NCBI GenBank assembly: GCA_941918925.1
Contig: OW799237.1
Location: 111,198,515 to 111,262,514, forward strand
DNA from: Phyto melanocephala
Lineage: Eukaryota; Arthropoda; Insecta; Diptera; Rhinophoridae
Direction of reading: 5' to 3'
Length of the DNA: 64,000 bases
Positions 35,330 through 45,499 of the stretch are shown one piece after another; position 1 is the first letter of the stretch, and the number at the start of each line of letters is the position of its first letter. A program made the translations under genes and the position numbers. Below the pieces are notes generated by a model that made no database searches, was not told where the DNA came from, and saw only the letters and a list, made by a program, of their open reading frames with translations.

Positions 35330-35700
35330 ATTGGCAGAAGCTTGGGCTGATGGCTGTAAGGTGGGGTTACCCAAATCCTGAGAAATTTAAGGCATTTCTG
35401 AGACTAGGTAGACCAGTTACAGAGTGTTACAAAGAAGAAAAAGATCACAAGGAGATGAGAACTGATCCAGCTTGCACAGAACTGTCGGATAAAATGACAT
35501 GTAGAGCATGCGAAGCAGAGGATTAGACTTTGAAAATTTATCAATTTTAATTTTTAGGACACTATGACGAACTCTGAATACATAAGGAATTATTATTTGA
35601 AATCGCTTTAGCAATTACATTAAAGAAACTGGGTTTTTTACCTAGACGAGATGTTAAGTGAATTGAGATTATGGTTTTATTGGGGAAATTTCTTTTATTT
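35330..35700 (+). pseudogene. decayed LINE C-terminal fragment
   Basis: The plus-strand reading KEMRTDPACTELSDKMTCRA, CEAED then a stop, followed after a gap by LFEIALAITLKKLGFLP, has the order of the Cys-rich end of a jockey/R1-type LINE protein (compare 32,227-32,451 on the other strand). The HCPA block is lost and stops are present. Assignment is by motif order only. Confidence 0.45.
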
Positions 35701-35769
35701 AGAGCGCACAACAAATCAATTGGACATACAAATGTACTTGTCATGGGGCATACAAATTAAATAAATTAA

Positions 35770-37062
35770 AATATTCCATAACCCTTTAATAGATTATATT
35801 AAATATTTTTTGATATTTGACACACATGCACAACATGGACACTATCCTCAATTTATTATATATTAAGGAGTCTTAAAAAATAATATAAATATTAATGACA
35901 ATAATGAATGCTACACCTTTAAAAGGAAACTGCGTGACATTACGCACTTAATACGCATACATGCATACGAGAGAGGCCAACATACGCAACAATCCTTGAT
36001 GTTAAATCAACAACTAACCAGAAGCTTTTATAAACATAATAATACACTCAACACACACCATTCAAGACGCTAAGATCGAAGCAAAGTATGGGAAAAAATT
36101 ATATATAAAAAAAAGAACAAAAAGTAATAAGAGAAATAAAGAATTTAGTCAACACCAAAAACAAATATAAATACAATGAAGCAAAAAAGAAAAAGGAATC
36201 CTCATCGCCAGCATTAAACATGATCGCCCAACAATCATTGGACATTATTCGTGGAATTATTGATATCCTCACTTAATGTGATAAACTATAGAATTGCATG
36301 CCACCAGAATGATCAACAAAACAAACCCATGAAGCACACAACCAACCCAACCAACTAACAGACAAACATACATAAGTACTAAAGGGAGTTGTGCTAAGTA
36401 GTTGTATGAAAGTTGCTGGTGATTCCAAATGCTTGGAATTTATGTAGATGAAAATGTTGTCTTTTTTTTTCTTCTGCGTTAACTTTAGTGTTGTTGTCGT
36501 TGGGCTAACAATGCAGCCAGTCTGACTGCCTTAACATTGAACACTGATGGTCAAGCATGCAACATTATATTAAAATGTTTCAAAAGCAGAGAACATGTTG
36601 GAGGCTCTTTTTTGCTGTTTGCAACAGCTTTGTGCACTGCTGCTTTTGGTGCTGCTGTGAACGCTGGCTGCCCTGTTTGGTATTTGCTAAGGCATCATCA
36701 GATTTTGGACCACACACGTTGAACTTTATAATTTAAAACTGCTACAAGGTAGTTGGCTTGCCTTTGAATGAAAATTGATGATAGTGGCAAACTAAAGACT
36801 TTTGAACAACGGCAAAAAAAACAATTTTTTTAGCGGCGGCACTATGGTCCCAGCCTATTGAAAATTTTAATTGCCAGCTAAAGGCATATAATTTTCCATT
36901 TAATTTCATTGTTTAGACCATAGTGCTTCAACTTTTAGTATCATGAGAATTCTTTGAAACTTAATTTAAGAAAATCAAAAATCCAAAAAAAATAATCAAC
37001 AAAACCTGCAAAATCTGTGAAAAACATGTTTCAATATTGTACTCGTATGCAAACATTACAAG
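35770..37062. other. unassigned noncoding DNA
   Basis: No gene is seen. A 10 bp inverted repeat CACTATGGTC (36,840-36,849) / GACCATAGTG (36,916-36,925) may be a small MITE remnant. The 61-codon frame at 36,537 has no recognisable domain. Confidence 0.4.
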
Positions 37063-37067
37063 GACTC
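37063..37067. repeat. target-site duplication, left copy (GACTC)
   Basis: GACTC immediately precedes the 5' LTR and recurs immediately after the 3' LTR at 41,723-41,727. Confidence 0.9.
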
Positions 37068-37272
37068 TGTTGTATAGTTATTATGCTAGCACATAATATG
37101 AGTTATGCTTGATTCTATACGTTTGCTCATAATGATTATACGAACCACCCTATAATTAATATAGTTCAATATGTCATTAATTAAAATAAGTTTGTAATAA
37201 AAAGGCATTATTAAATATCATCTCAACTAGAAAAGACGTCTTTTAATTAACATTAAAATTTCATATTTAACA
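37068..37272 (+). repeat. 5' LTR
   Basis: 205 bp, starts TGTTGTATAG and ends TATTTAACA. A TATAATTAATATA stretch (about 37,151-37,163) could act as a TATA-like element and AATAAA at 37,196-37,201 as the polyadenylation signal. The LTR is short, as in other Mag-type elements. It is identical by eye to the 3' LTR. Confidence 0.95.
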
Positions 37273-37291
37273 TGGTGTCAGAAGTGGTTTC
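37273..37291 (+). promoter_or_regulatory. primer-binding site (probably tRNA-Leu)
   Basis: TGGTGTCAGAAGTGG begins directly at the end of the 5' LTR. Its complement ends ...TTCTGACACCA, which fits a tRNA whose acceptor stem starts GTCAGAA. Leucine tRNAs of flies have closely similar acceptor stems, so tRNA-Leu is inferred. Confidence 0.7.
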
Positions 37292-37408
37292 TGATAACTA
37301 ATTATCAGTTTTGGTAATAAAAAGAAACTTTCAGGATCATATTCAACAACAAAGACTGATTTAAAAAAAAAAAAAAAAAAAACAAAGAGGGTTTACTTAA
37401 ATTTCGAA

Positions 37409-40400
37409 ATGTCGCTGGAAGAGAAAAAGCCATGCAATAGCCAATTGTTTGCTGCTACACTGCAACCTATAAATTTAAAGTCTACAAATTTGGCCAAAGA
37501 ATGGAAGATGTGGCATACACAGTTTAAGATTTTTTTGAGAGCGTCTGATTTGGAGTCACAATCCGATTCAAGAAAAGTTGCTTTAATGCTGCATCATCTT
37601 GGTAGCCAATCATTAGAAATATTCAACTCTTTTGATTTTAATATAGACACGGTCAAATACGATGATTTAGTTAACAAAATGGCGGCGTTTTTTATTCCTA
37701 AAACAAATATTGTAATGGAAAGGCACAAATTTTTTACGTACAAACAACAAGAGGAGCAAACAGTTGATGAATTTGTAACAGTTCTAAGAAATCTTAGTAT
37801 GAACTGTGAGTTTGGAAATTTAAGAGAAGCATTGATTCGTGACATTTTTATTTGTGGACTAACCCCCAAATTGGGTAGTATACGAGAAAGACTTTTGACA
37901 GAAGGCGATGTTTCTCTTGAGAGAGCAATCACAATTGCTAAAAATATGGTGATGGCCAAACATAATTCGACAATATTGCAGCAAGATGGTGCTGATGAAG
38001 GGGTTATTAATGTAGTTACCAAGAAAAATCCTAAAATGCAGTATCAGCACAATCAAAGCAGCAGAAACAACATTGTAAGAAGCAACAACAATAATAATAA
38101 CAACAACAACAAAAACCACGCAAATTGTATGAAGTGTGGACAAATCCACAATATAAAATGCCCAGCAGAAGGGGTGAAGTGTTATGAATGCGGAAAAATT
38201 AACCATTTTGCAAAGATGTGCTTTCAAAAGAAGAAATTCGTCAAACAGATGGTTGCAGACGGTGAGTCAGAGGAAGAAGAAGATTTATTTGTCGGAGCTG
38301 TTAACAAGATTGATCAAACAACAAAAGAATGGAATGTTGAGGTAACAATAAATAAGCGAAAAATTGTTTGTCAAATAGATACAGGTGCACAGGCCAATAT
38401 AATGTCGAAGAAAACGGCAGCTTTGTTGAAACTAGAAAATAACTTGGAAAAATCTAAAATTAGAATTTGTTCATTTAGCGGTGAAAAAATTCCAGTATTA
38501 GGAACAGCAAATTTAGAGGTTACTTATAAAAATAAAATTTTCATTATAAAATTTTTCGTTGTCAATATACACTGTAAAAATATTATTGGTATTGAAACTT
38601 CTGTAGTAATGAATTTGATTAAGCAGGTTAATAACATTTCAATAAATGGAATCATTGAAAAGTATTCGGATGTGTTAAGTGGTCTTGGTCATTTACCGAA
38701 TGAATGTGATTTTATGGTGAGGGATGATGTTGTGCCGGTTATAGAACCGCCCCGTAAGATACCTTTTAAATTGCTTGATAAGTTAAAGAAAGAGTTAGAT
38801 AGAATGATAAATTTAGACGTGATTGTCCCAGAACATGAACCAACAGAGTGGGTGAATTCAATTGTTCTTGTCACTAAACCTAATGGTAATTTAAGAATTT
38901 GTTTGGATTCTAGAAACTTAAATAAGGCTATATTGAGGCCACATTATCCATTTCCTAACATTGAAGAATGCAAGGCAAAACTAAATGGGTCAAATTACTT
39001 TTCGTCATTGGATGCTAATAGCGGCTTTTGGATGATACCGTTGAGTAAAAGGTCATCCAAGCTTTGTACGTTCAATACACCATTTGGTCGATTTCGTTTT
39101 TTGAGACTTCCTTTCGGTATTAATGCGGCTCCTGAAATTTTTCATGCCGAGATGGTTAAATTATTTGGTGATATCCCTGGATTAATAATTTATATTGATG
39201 ATTTTTTAATTTTTTCATCCAGTATAGAGGAACATTTCAAGATTCTGGAAACGGTATTTCGTAGGGCAAAAGATGTAGGTGTGAGGTTTAATAAGGCAAA
39301 ATGCAATTTTTTTAAAACTGAGGTAAAGTTTTTAGGGCATAGATTTGATAAATCAGGGGTAAGGGCTGATGAAGAAAAGGTAGAGTCAATACTTCAAATG
39401 CCGAGACCAGAAAATGTTAAGGACTTACAGCGATTTTTGGGTATGGTTAACTACTTAGGTTCATTCATAAATAATTTGTCTCTGAAAAATAAGAATTTGA
39501 GAGAATTGCTGAAGAATGAAGTTCAATGGCACTGGACGTCGGTACATGACGGGGAATTTAATAATTTAAAAAAAGAGATTACTATGACACCGGTTCTTAC
39601 TTATTTTGACACTAGGAAGGAGATCATTTTATCAGTTGATGCTTCAAAATTTGCGCTAGGGGCAGCGATTTTGCATGGAAAAAATCCCATTGCATATGCA
39701 TCAGTTTCTTTAACGGAAACTCAGAAGAATTATGCTCAAATTGAGAAGGAGTTATTAGCCATACTTTTTGGATGTACTAGATTTCATCAGTACATATATG
39801 GGTCTAAGGTGATAGTTGAAACGGATCATAAGCCCTTGGTTAGTCTTTTTGATAGACCTCTTCATAAGATTCCACCTAGATTGCAACGTTTTATGCTGCG
39901 CTTGCAATGCTACGATATTTCTTTGATATACAAACCGGGAAGGGATTTGAAGATTGCAGACACGCTTTCAAGGGCGCCGTTGAACGTTACGACACTATCA
40001 GAGGTAGATAGGGAATTAAATTTACATTGCAATTTTATCGCTACTAATATGGAGGTTCCATTTGTAGATATTGATACGGTAAGGGAACAAAGTTTGAAAG
40101 ATGAAACATTTTTAAAAATTATGGCTTACGTAAGAGAGGGCTGGCCAAAGAATAGAAAGAATATTGAAGACGATGTCGTACCTTATTTTAAAATAAAGGA
40201 TGAAATTAGTGTCTTGGAGAACATTTGTTTAAAAAATCATCAGATATTGATTCCAAGAAGCCTTAGAAAGAGGGTATTGGAAAGAATTCATGAAGGTCAT
40301 ATGGGTGTTCTAAGGTGTCAACATTTGGCGCGGCAGTCAGTGTACTGGCCGAATATATATAATGACATCGCTAATGTTGTATCGAATTGTGATGTGTGTA

Positions 40401-41371
40401 TGAAGTATCAGAACTCCAACACCAGACCAGAATTAATGCCGCACGACGTTATTGATATTCCTTGGTATAAGGTTGGGACTGATCTTTTTGAATTTCGGGG
40501 AAAAATGTATCTCCTGGTAGTTGATTATTATTCAAAATTTGTGGAGATTGAATTGCTTAATTCAGGTTATACTGCCTTACAGGTAATAATAAAATTTAAG
40601 TCAATTTTTGCACGACATGGTATTCCAATAACCCTAATTTCCGATAATGGGCCACCTTTTAGTTCAAGGGAATTCAAACATTTTTGTGAGAATTGGGGAA
40701 TTGATCATAGAACCTCTAGTCCTTATTTGCCGAGATCAAATGGTTTGGCTGAACGGACAATTCAAACAGTCAAAAAATTATTAATAAAATCAATTGAAAG
40801 CAATTCTGATCCTTATATTGCGTTATTGCATTATCGAACAACGCCTAAGGGAGATCTTCCAAGCCCCTCAGAGTTGTTAATGTCACGTTCTTTGCGAACC
40901 CGGGTACCTTCTTTGGAAGATAACATGAGGCCTAGGTTAGTTAATGGCAAAGAATATATTGATAAAGTACAATCAAATTTGAAGAAAACTATTAAGTATT
41001 ATAACAAAAAATCTAAAAAGTTTGAGCTAGTAAATACGGGTGATAAGATCATGTTTAAGAAAGCACCTACGAGCTGTTGGTTTCATGGAGAGGTAGTGGA
41101 GGTTTGCAAGGAACCGAGATCATTTGTTGTTTTAGATGGAAACGGATCACATTTTAGAAGAAGTTTAGAACATATTAAAAAATCGCCAGGGAACAGTTTG
41201 GATGAGGAAAAAACTAATAGTAACGAGAACTGTGTAAGTCCGGAAACTGATCCTAATATAGGGAAAGATAGAAGGGAAGAGGAGGCTGTTGCACAAAATA
41301 TTAAACCAACGGATCAGTATGTAACGCGTAGGGGTAGAGTTATTAATAGGCCTAAGAGACTTGCTTTGTAA
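37409..41371 (+). CDS. Gag-Pol polyprotein of Mag-like retrotransposon
   Basis: One 1,320-residue frame, no stops or shifts. Gag capsid region at about 25-190, then an Asn-rich linker and two zinc knuckles: C240-X2-C243-X3-H247-X3-C251 and C258-X2-C261-X4-H266-X4-C271, for RNA packaging. Protease active site DTGA at 324-327. Reverse transcriptase at about 470-650, with catalytic D535 and the YIDD box (Y595, D597, D598). RNase H starts with D744 (SVDAS) and includes VETDHKPL and IADTLSR. Integrase has H961, H964, C994 and C997 (HHCC zinc finger), then catalytic D1025, D1079 and E1115 (D,D-35-E). The tail runs from GDKIMFKKAP to an acidic stretch. The ATG follows a leader with an A-rich run at about 37,364-37,382. 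All key catalytic residues are present, so it is probably functional. Gag and Pol in a single frame means their ratio must be set by processing or another means. Confidence 0.97.
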   Translation: MSLEEKKPCNSQLFAATLQPINLKSTNLAKEWKMWHTQFKIFLRASDLESQSDSRKVALMLHHLGSQSLEIFNSFDFNIDTVKYDDLVNKMAAFFIPKTNIVMERHKFFTYKQQEEQTVDEFVTVLRNLSMNCEFGNLREALIRDIFICGLTPKLGSIRERLLTEGDVSLERAITIAKNMVMAKHNSTILQQDGADEGVINVVTKKNPKMQYQHNQSSRNNIVRSNNNNNNNNNKNHANCMKCGQIHNIKCPAEGVKCYECGKINHFAKMCFQKKKFVKQMVADGESEEEEDLFVGAVNKIDQTTKEWNVEVTINKRKIVCQIDTGAQANIMSKKTAALLKLENNLEKSKIRICSFSGEKIPVLGTANLEVTYKNKIFIIKFFVVNIHCKNIIGIETSVVMNLIKQVNNISINGIIEKYSDVLSGLGHLPNECDFMVRDDVVPVIEPPRKIPFKLLDKLKKELDRMINLDVIVPEHEPTEWVNSIVLVTKPNGNLRICLDSRNLNKAILRPHYPFPNIEECKAKLNGSNYFSSLDANSGFWMIPLSKRSSKLCTFNTPFGRFRFLRLPFGINAAPEIFHAEMVKLFGDIPGLIIYIDDFLIFSSSIEEHFKILETVFRRAKDVGVRFNKAKCNFFKTEVKFLGHRFDKSGVRADEEKVESILQMPRPENVKDLQRFLGMVNYLGSFINNLSLKNKNLRELLKNEVQWHWTSVHDGEFNNLKKEITMTPVLTYFDTRKEIILSVDASKFALGAAILHGKNPIAYASVSLTETQKNYAQIEKELLAILFGCTRFHQYIYGSKVIVETDHKPLVSLFDRPLHKIPPRLQRFMLRLQCYDISLIYKPGRDLKIADTLSRAPLNVTTLSEVDRELNLHCNFIATNMEVPFVDIDTVREQSLKDETFLKIMAYVREGWPKNRKNIEDDVVPYFKIKDEISVLENICLKNHQILIPRSLRKRVLERIHEGHMGVLRCQHLARQSVYWPNIYNDIANVVSNCDVCMKYQNSNTRPELMPHDVIDIPWYKVGTDLFEFRGKMYLLVVDYYSKFVEIELLNSGYTALQVIIKFKSIFARHGIPITLISDNGPPFSSREFKHFCENWGIDHRTSSPYLPRSNGLAERTIQTVKKLLIKSIESNSDPYIALLHYRTTPKGDLPSPSELLMSRSLRTRVPSLEDNMRPRLVNGKEYIDKVQSNLKKTIKYYNKKSKKFELVNTGDKIMFKKAPTSCWFHGEVVEVCKEPRSFVVLDGNGSHFRRSLEHIKKSPGNSLDEEKTNSNENCVSPETDPNIGKDRREEEAVAQNIKPTDQYVTRRGRVINRPKRLAL

Positions 41372-41412
41372 TTTATAATTTGTAAAATTTGTAACAAAAT
41401 AATTACTGTATT

Positions 41413-41418
41413 TATTAA

Positions 41419-41461
<43 letters not shown>

Positions 41462-41463
41462 TA
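41413..41463 (+). repeat. (TTA)n microsatellite in element 3' region
   Basis: An uninterrupted ATT/TTA run of about 50 bp lies between the gag-pol stop and the 3' LTR. Confidence 0.85.
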
Positions 41464-41506
41464 TTTAATCACTTATGTTAAACTATATTTATTTTTAATC
41501 TTATTT

Positions 41507-41517
41507 GAAATGGGAGA
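41507..41517 (+). promoter_or_regulatory. polypurine tract
   Basis: GAAATGGGAGA directly abuts the 3' LTR. It is purine-rich apart from one T and is in the right place to prime plus-strand DNA synthesis. Confidence 0.8.
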
Positions 41518-41722
41518 TGTTGTATAGTTATTATGCTAGCACATAATATGAGTTATGCTTGATTCTATACGTTTGCTCATAATGATTATACGAACCACCC
41601 TATAATTAATATAGTTCAATATGTCATTAATTAAAATAAGTTTGTAATAAAAAGGCATTATTAAATATCATCTCAACTAGAAAAGACGTCTTTTAATTAA
41701 CATTAAAATTTCATATTTAACA
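41518..41722 (+). repeat. 3' LTR
   Basis: 205 bp, identical by eye to 37,068-37,272. Ends AACA, followed by the GACTC target duplication. Confidence 0.95.
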
Positions 41723-41727
41723 GACTC
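41723..41727. repeat. target-site duplication, right copy (GACTC)
   Basis: Matches 37,063-37,067. Confidence 0.9.
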
Positions 41728-42504
41728 TTTACGGTTTTTCGGTGAGTATGTGTAAGTGTGTGTGTTTTTTTTTCGTATTGGCGTTTTTGGAATTTCACTG
41801 TTTCAATTTAAGGGCCTTACAAAAAAAAATTTAAGTGCTATTTTGTTTGTGGGTTTGTGTTTTTATGTGGCTGCCACAGTTTTAAATATTTCGAAAGCAT
41901 GTTGCGTTGTTAAGCTTTTAACACCTTGAAAGCAAGTATTTTAAATACCAAACGAATCGAAAAGCACAATAAAGAAACAATGATTCAAAGTAGCGAAATT
42001 TTATACTGTTACTGAAATATTGTTTAAACATGAATTCAGAACTGCAGTCAGCATAAGATTAGTTTTAATTGCTGCGATTTTAAAGAAAACTATTCATTTT
42101 TATTAGTCGTAAATTGATCGCAGATCCATAATATCAAATCACTGCAAAACATGTGACATTTGGTAAAACAATTCTGATTTAAATCATTCTCAGTTTCTTT
42201 ACTGGGTAAATAGCAAAGGTTTCTTAATCAAATGATTTTGATGTCCTAATAATTTTTTCCTTTAAATAACTCGCGAAAAATGTTAATTTAGGCCCTTAAA
42301 TTGGAACAAGGAGAAACAATAAAAACAATTTTCCTCTTCCCAGGGAAATTCCTTATAAGATTCTCAACAAAATATCCATCAATATTCATACCCCTTCTCC
42401 GCATTTGTGTTAAAGTCAATACTAGACATTTGCTAAGCTTTTCTTAATAAAACATGACATTAATTTCTATCATCTCAGCAAATGGTGAAAATATTTTGTT
42501 TTTT
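41728..42504. other. unassigned noncoding DNA
   Basis: Continues the sequence interrupted by the retrotransposon. No feature recognised. Confidence 0.45.
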
Positions 42505-43956
42505 AAACCCTTCACCTGTGGTGCCAAGGGTATACATAGCTTCGTCATTCTGTTTGTAATTTCTACCATATTCATTTCCGACACCATTGAGTGTATTATT
42601 ACTAAAAGTTTATGACTAGGGGAGTCAATTCAGAAAGTCCGTCTGTCCGTGGGATTGGTTAAAGTCGACATTTAGAAGCATCCACCTAAAACTGAATGGT
42701 TTTGATATCTAGTATAAACGTCCTATAACCTTTTCAGATAAAAGTAAATAAGCACGACTTTCTCCTGTTTTTCCCCTTTTTTTGAAGTAAAAACCAACAT
42801 TTTTCAGCCCTAGAATCATTTCAAACAAACACGACTGTCTCTGTTTTTCCCATATTTTTGTAATAGGAATGAAAATTGTTCAGCTCTAGAATGATTTCTA
42901 GACATGGCTGCTATTATTTTTAAATATGACATGCCTTGAGGTTTATTCTAAAATTTTTATAAATGGATTACTAATCCGCAAAGTTATACACAAAAAAATA
43001 TTGTTTTAAAAAAACCAAGTTACTAAAGCTTCTAGTTAATTTCTGGACAAGCTAAAGTTATCAAAATAAAACTCTTAGTCTCGAAAATAATTTCTGAAAA
43101 AAGCTGACAAATCGGTTTAAGACTAACTGAGATATAAGCACACAAATTCAACTGATTCGCAGTTTCTCCTTAGATTTACAAATAGAAGTAAATTTTTCTG
43201 CTTCCGGAAAGCGGCGAATAGCTTTATAGATAATCAAAGAAAGGGCTTGACCAATAATACATCATACAATATAAAAAAGTTAAAAAAAAATACAAAATGG
43301 CGTATATTAAACTTATATAAGGGTCAAGTGTACTACGACATAGCTCCCGCAATGTCGGTATCAAACGCAAAGACTTGACGACTAGAAAGAAGTCAACTAT
43401 AAAAACTTATAATTAAAGATGGCATTCAAATTAAAAGGGCAGATGTGTGAGTCAAATATAGTAAATAAAGCTTTGCCCCCTTCAACCCCCTAATAGCTCC
43501 AACCTAAACAAGAACGTTGAGCGTCAAGCTTTGAAATTTTGCATGTATTTTGTTATTGTAACAAAAATAAAACACATGTTAAACTCCAACGCTTAACGCT
43601 CAACGCTCTTGTTTAGGTTTGACTTAAATATTTATATCAAAGGTCTTGACCAGTAGAATACAGTGAACTATGAAGAAGTTAAAATCCAAAATGGCGCCCT
43701 ATAAAAAATGGTGGATCATTTTTATTCTCAACGCATTAAATGGGTAACGCATAAAAGGGCTTGACTGGTAGAATACAACTAAATATGTACAAATTTAAAA
43801 TCAAAGTTGTCGTCGGAAATAATATAGAAAATGGCGTATAAGAAAGCCAAAGCTTAAATTTAGGCTAAGCTACAATGTGGTCACTATATCTATGTACAAT
43901 GGTTAGGCTTATTATCACATTCGGCATAGCAGAATATATCACTCCTACTTGTTTTT
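42505..43956 (-). repeat. family B repeat, long form, copy 5
   Basis: In minus orientation the head is AAACAAGTAGGAGTGATATA followed by TTCTGCTATGCCGAATGTG, and the end is CCACAGGTGAAGGGTTTAAA. A GTCY run (CCGTCTGTCCGTGG) lies near 42,640. It shares the AAGATGGC-type internal units with copy 4 and carries a nested MITE at 43,501-43,619. Several substitutions in the head hairpin show it is old. Confidence 0.6.
43501..43619. mobile_element. 119 bp foldback MITE nested in family B
   Basis: The first 29 bp, starting AACCTAAACAAGAACGTTGA, are the inverse of the last 29 bp (GCTTAACGCTCAACGCTCTT onward) with two mismatches. The loop is about 60 bp. It has no coding capacity. It interrupts the internal repeat units of the surrounding family B copy, so it inserted later. 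Confidence 0.8.
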
Positions 43957-44694
43957 CATATTTGTCCGTAATAATTATTTTATGGTCAAGATTTCAATTA
44001 CACACACATTCTGATCACATCCACGTATTTACTGGGGCATTTATGGTACATGACAATAAAACCATATTTACAAGGAAAATTATTAAAATTCTAACAACTT
44101 TGCAAAAAAATAAATGATTACTTTGGTATTGTGTGGTAAAAATATAACAATTTCCTAGAATATCACATCACATTCAGCCACAATCATTTTGAACACACAC
44201 GCAGCACGTTTTAAATAAAAATTAATATTTAACAAATTGTTTGCTTCATTTGACCATTTCGGTTGCAAATTATAAAAATTATAAACACCGCTGTAAATAG
44301 GAAAAGCATTTTAAAAAATCTTGTTTCAAACCAATATTTCACACAATTGACAGAGACGGTAAGGAATCTTATTAGAGAGGTGATCAAAAAATAGAAACAG
44401 TGAATAGAGTAGATAAGCTTGAAATATGAAACATTTGCAATAAATTGTTCTATTAATTGAGTGTTGCAGTCAGTGTTTCTCAACGTATAACATAGATTTT
44501 TGACGGGCACATGAACAATTTTTTTATTTTATTCTTTTTTATAATTTCTTTTCGAGAGATAAATTTTCCATTAAAAAAAAAAATATTATTATCTTTATTT
44601 AAAGAAAATTTTATAAAAAGATTTATGTGGAAAAAAATTTTACAAACTTTTTATCTATGAAAATGTGTTAATACATCTCTCATTTGAAGATGTC
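43957..44694. other. unassigned noncoding DNA
   Basis: No gene is seen. From about 44,510 on, the text resembles scattered units of the AT-rich minisatellite at 23-26 kb. Confidence 0.4.
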
Positions 44695-44827
44695 AATTTT
44701 ATATTTTTACTAACATAACACCGTCAAGATTTTTTCTTTGTAACTCCCTACATTAGAAATAATTTTATATTTTTACTTACATAACACTGTCAAGTTTTTT
44801 TTCTTTGTAACTCCCTACATTAGAAAT
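44695..44827 (+). repeat. 66 bp tandem duplication
   Basis: AATTTTATATTTTTAC, then TAACATAACACCGTCAAG and CTTTGTAACTCCCTACATTA occur twice with period about 66 bp (44,695-44,760 and 44,761-44,827). Differences are few. Confidence 0.85.
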
Positions 44828-45271
44828 GGCGGCACGGTAGCAATCTTCAATGTTAATTATGTGTCACTTTTTTAAGATTTTTTTTTTATAAATTCTAAGA
44901 AATTTACTTTGAACCAAAATTTTTCTAAGAAAAATGTTCTCTTGTTTAAAGGCGAAAGAAAAATTTAAAAAAAAAAAAATATTTTTCGAAAATTTTCTAT
45001 TAAATGTTTATTGACACAGGCAAGAAAGAGTAAAATTGTAAACAATTGGGAAATTCTGTTTTCAAGTCTCTTTGATAAATGCTTTTACATTTTCTTTGTT
45101 AAATATGGATGCTTCGTGGTAAAAGCACAAAAAAGAAAAAGCACTCCATGACAATGACAAAATTGGTAACAAAAGTTTAAGTTGTTGATGGACATGAATG
45201 TTTACAAGTTTTGTACACTCTTACATGGTCTGTAATCAAACGTCGATCTTGTGAAACTGTAAGCATTTGAC

Positions 45272-45478
45272 ATGTACGAATGGGCTGTATATGTAGTTGC
45301 ATATGGAGTAGAAATACTTAAAAATGATGACATTGATGACGATGATGTTCAGGATGCTGTTGATGATAATCTAATGAATGTAAACATACAATACAACACG
45401 ACAGAAAAACGGGAAACTAATAACAAGTTGCCTCACATTTTAGTGCTTAACAATGCGAATCCACTAGCGATATTTTGA
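45272..45478 (+). pseudogene. possible PIF/Harbinger transposase C-terminal scrap
   Basis: The 68-codon frame contains ILKNDDIDDDDVQDAVDDNL and YNTTEKRETNNKL. An acidic Asp-rich stretch followed by a '..KR...NNL' end is seen at the C-terminus of HARBI1-like transposases, but no catalytic block is visible. A chance frame is a real alternative. Confidence 0.2.
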
Positions 45479-45499
45479 AAATGTTGTTGCAATAGAAAA

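Larger units (their letters stand above)
37068..41722 (+). mobile_element. complete Mag-like Ty3/gypsy LTR retrotransposon
   Basis: A 4,655 bp element with 205 bp LTRs (TGTTG...AACA), primer-binding site, one uninterrupted gag-pol frame, polypurine tract and 5 bp target duplication. The two LTRs look identical base for base, so insertion was recent on an evolutionary scale. The single fused Gag-Pol, two adjacent zinc knuckles and domain order PR-RT-RNaseH-IN fit the Mag lineage of Ty3/gypsy elements. There is no envelope gene. It carries every part expected of an autonomous element. Whether it is active cannot be told from sequence. Confidence 0.95.

Noticed and set aside
36840..36925. 10 bp inverted repeat CACTATGGTC as a MITE
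   Set aside because: No target duplication and arms too short to separate from chance; noted only inside the noncoding entry.
37594..38227. 142- and 122-codon minus-strand frames
   Set aside because: They lie antisense to the Gag-Pol gene; the plus-strand product has clear domains and the antisense ones do not.
37068..41722. endogenous retrovirus with envelope
   Set aside because: No frame follows pol; only about 145 bp separate the stop from the 3' LTR, so there is no env gene.
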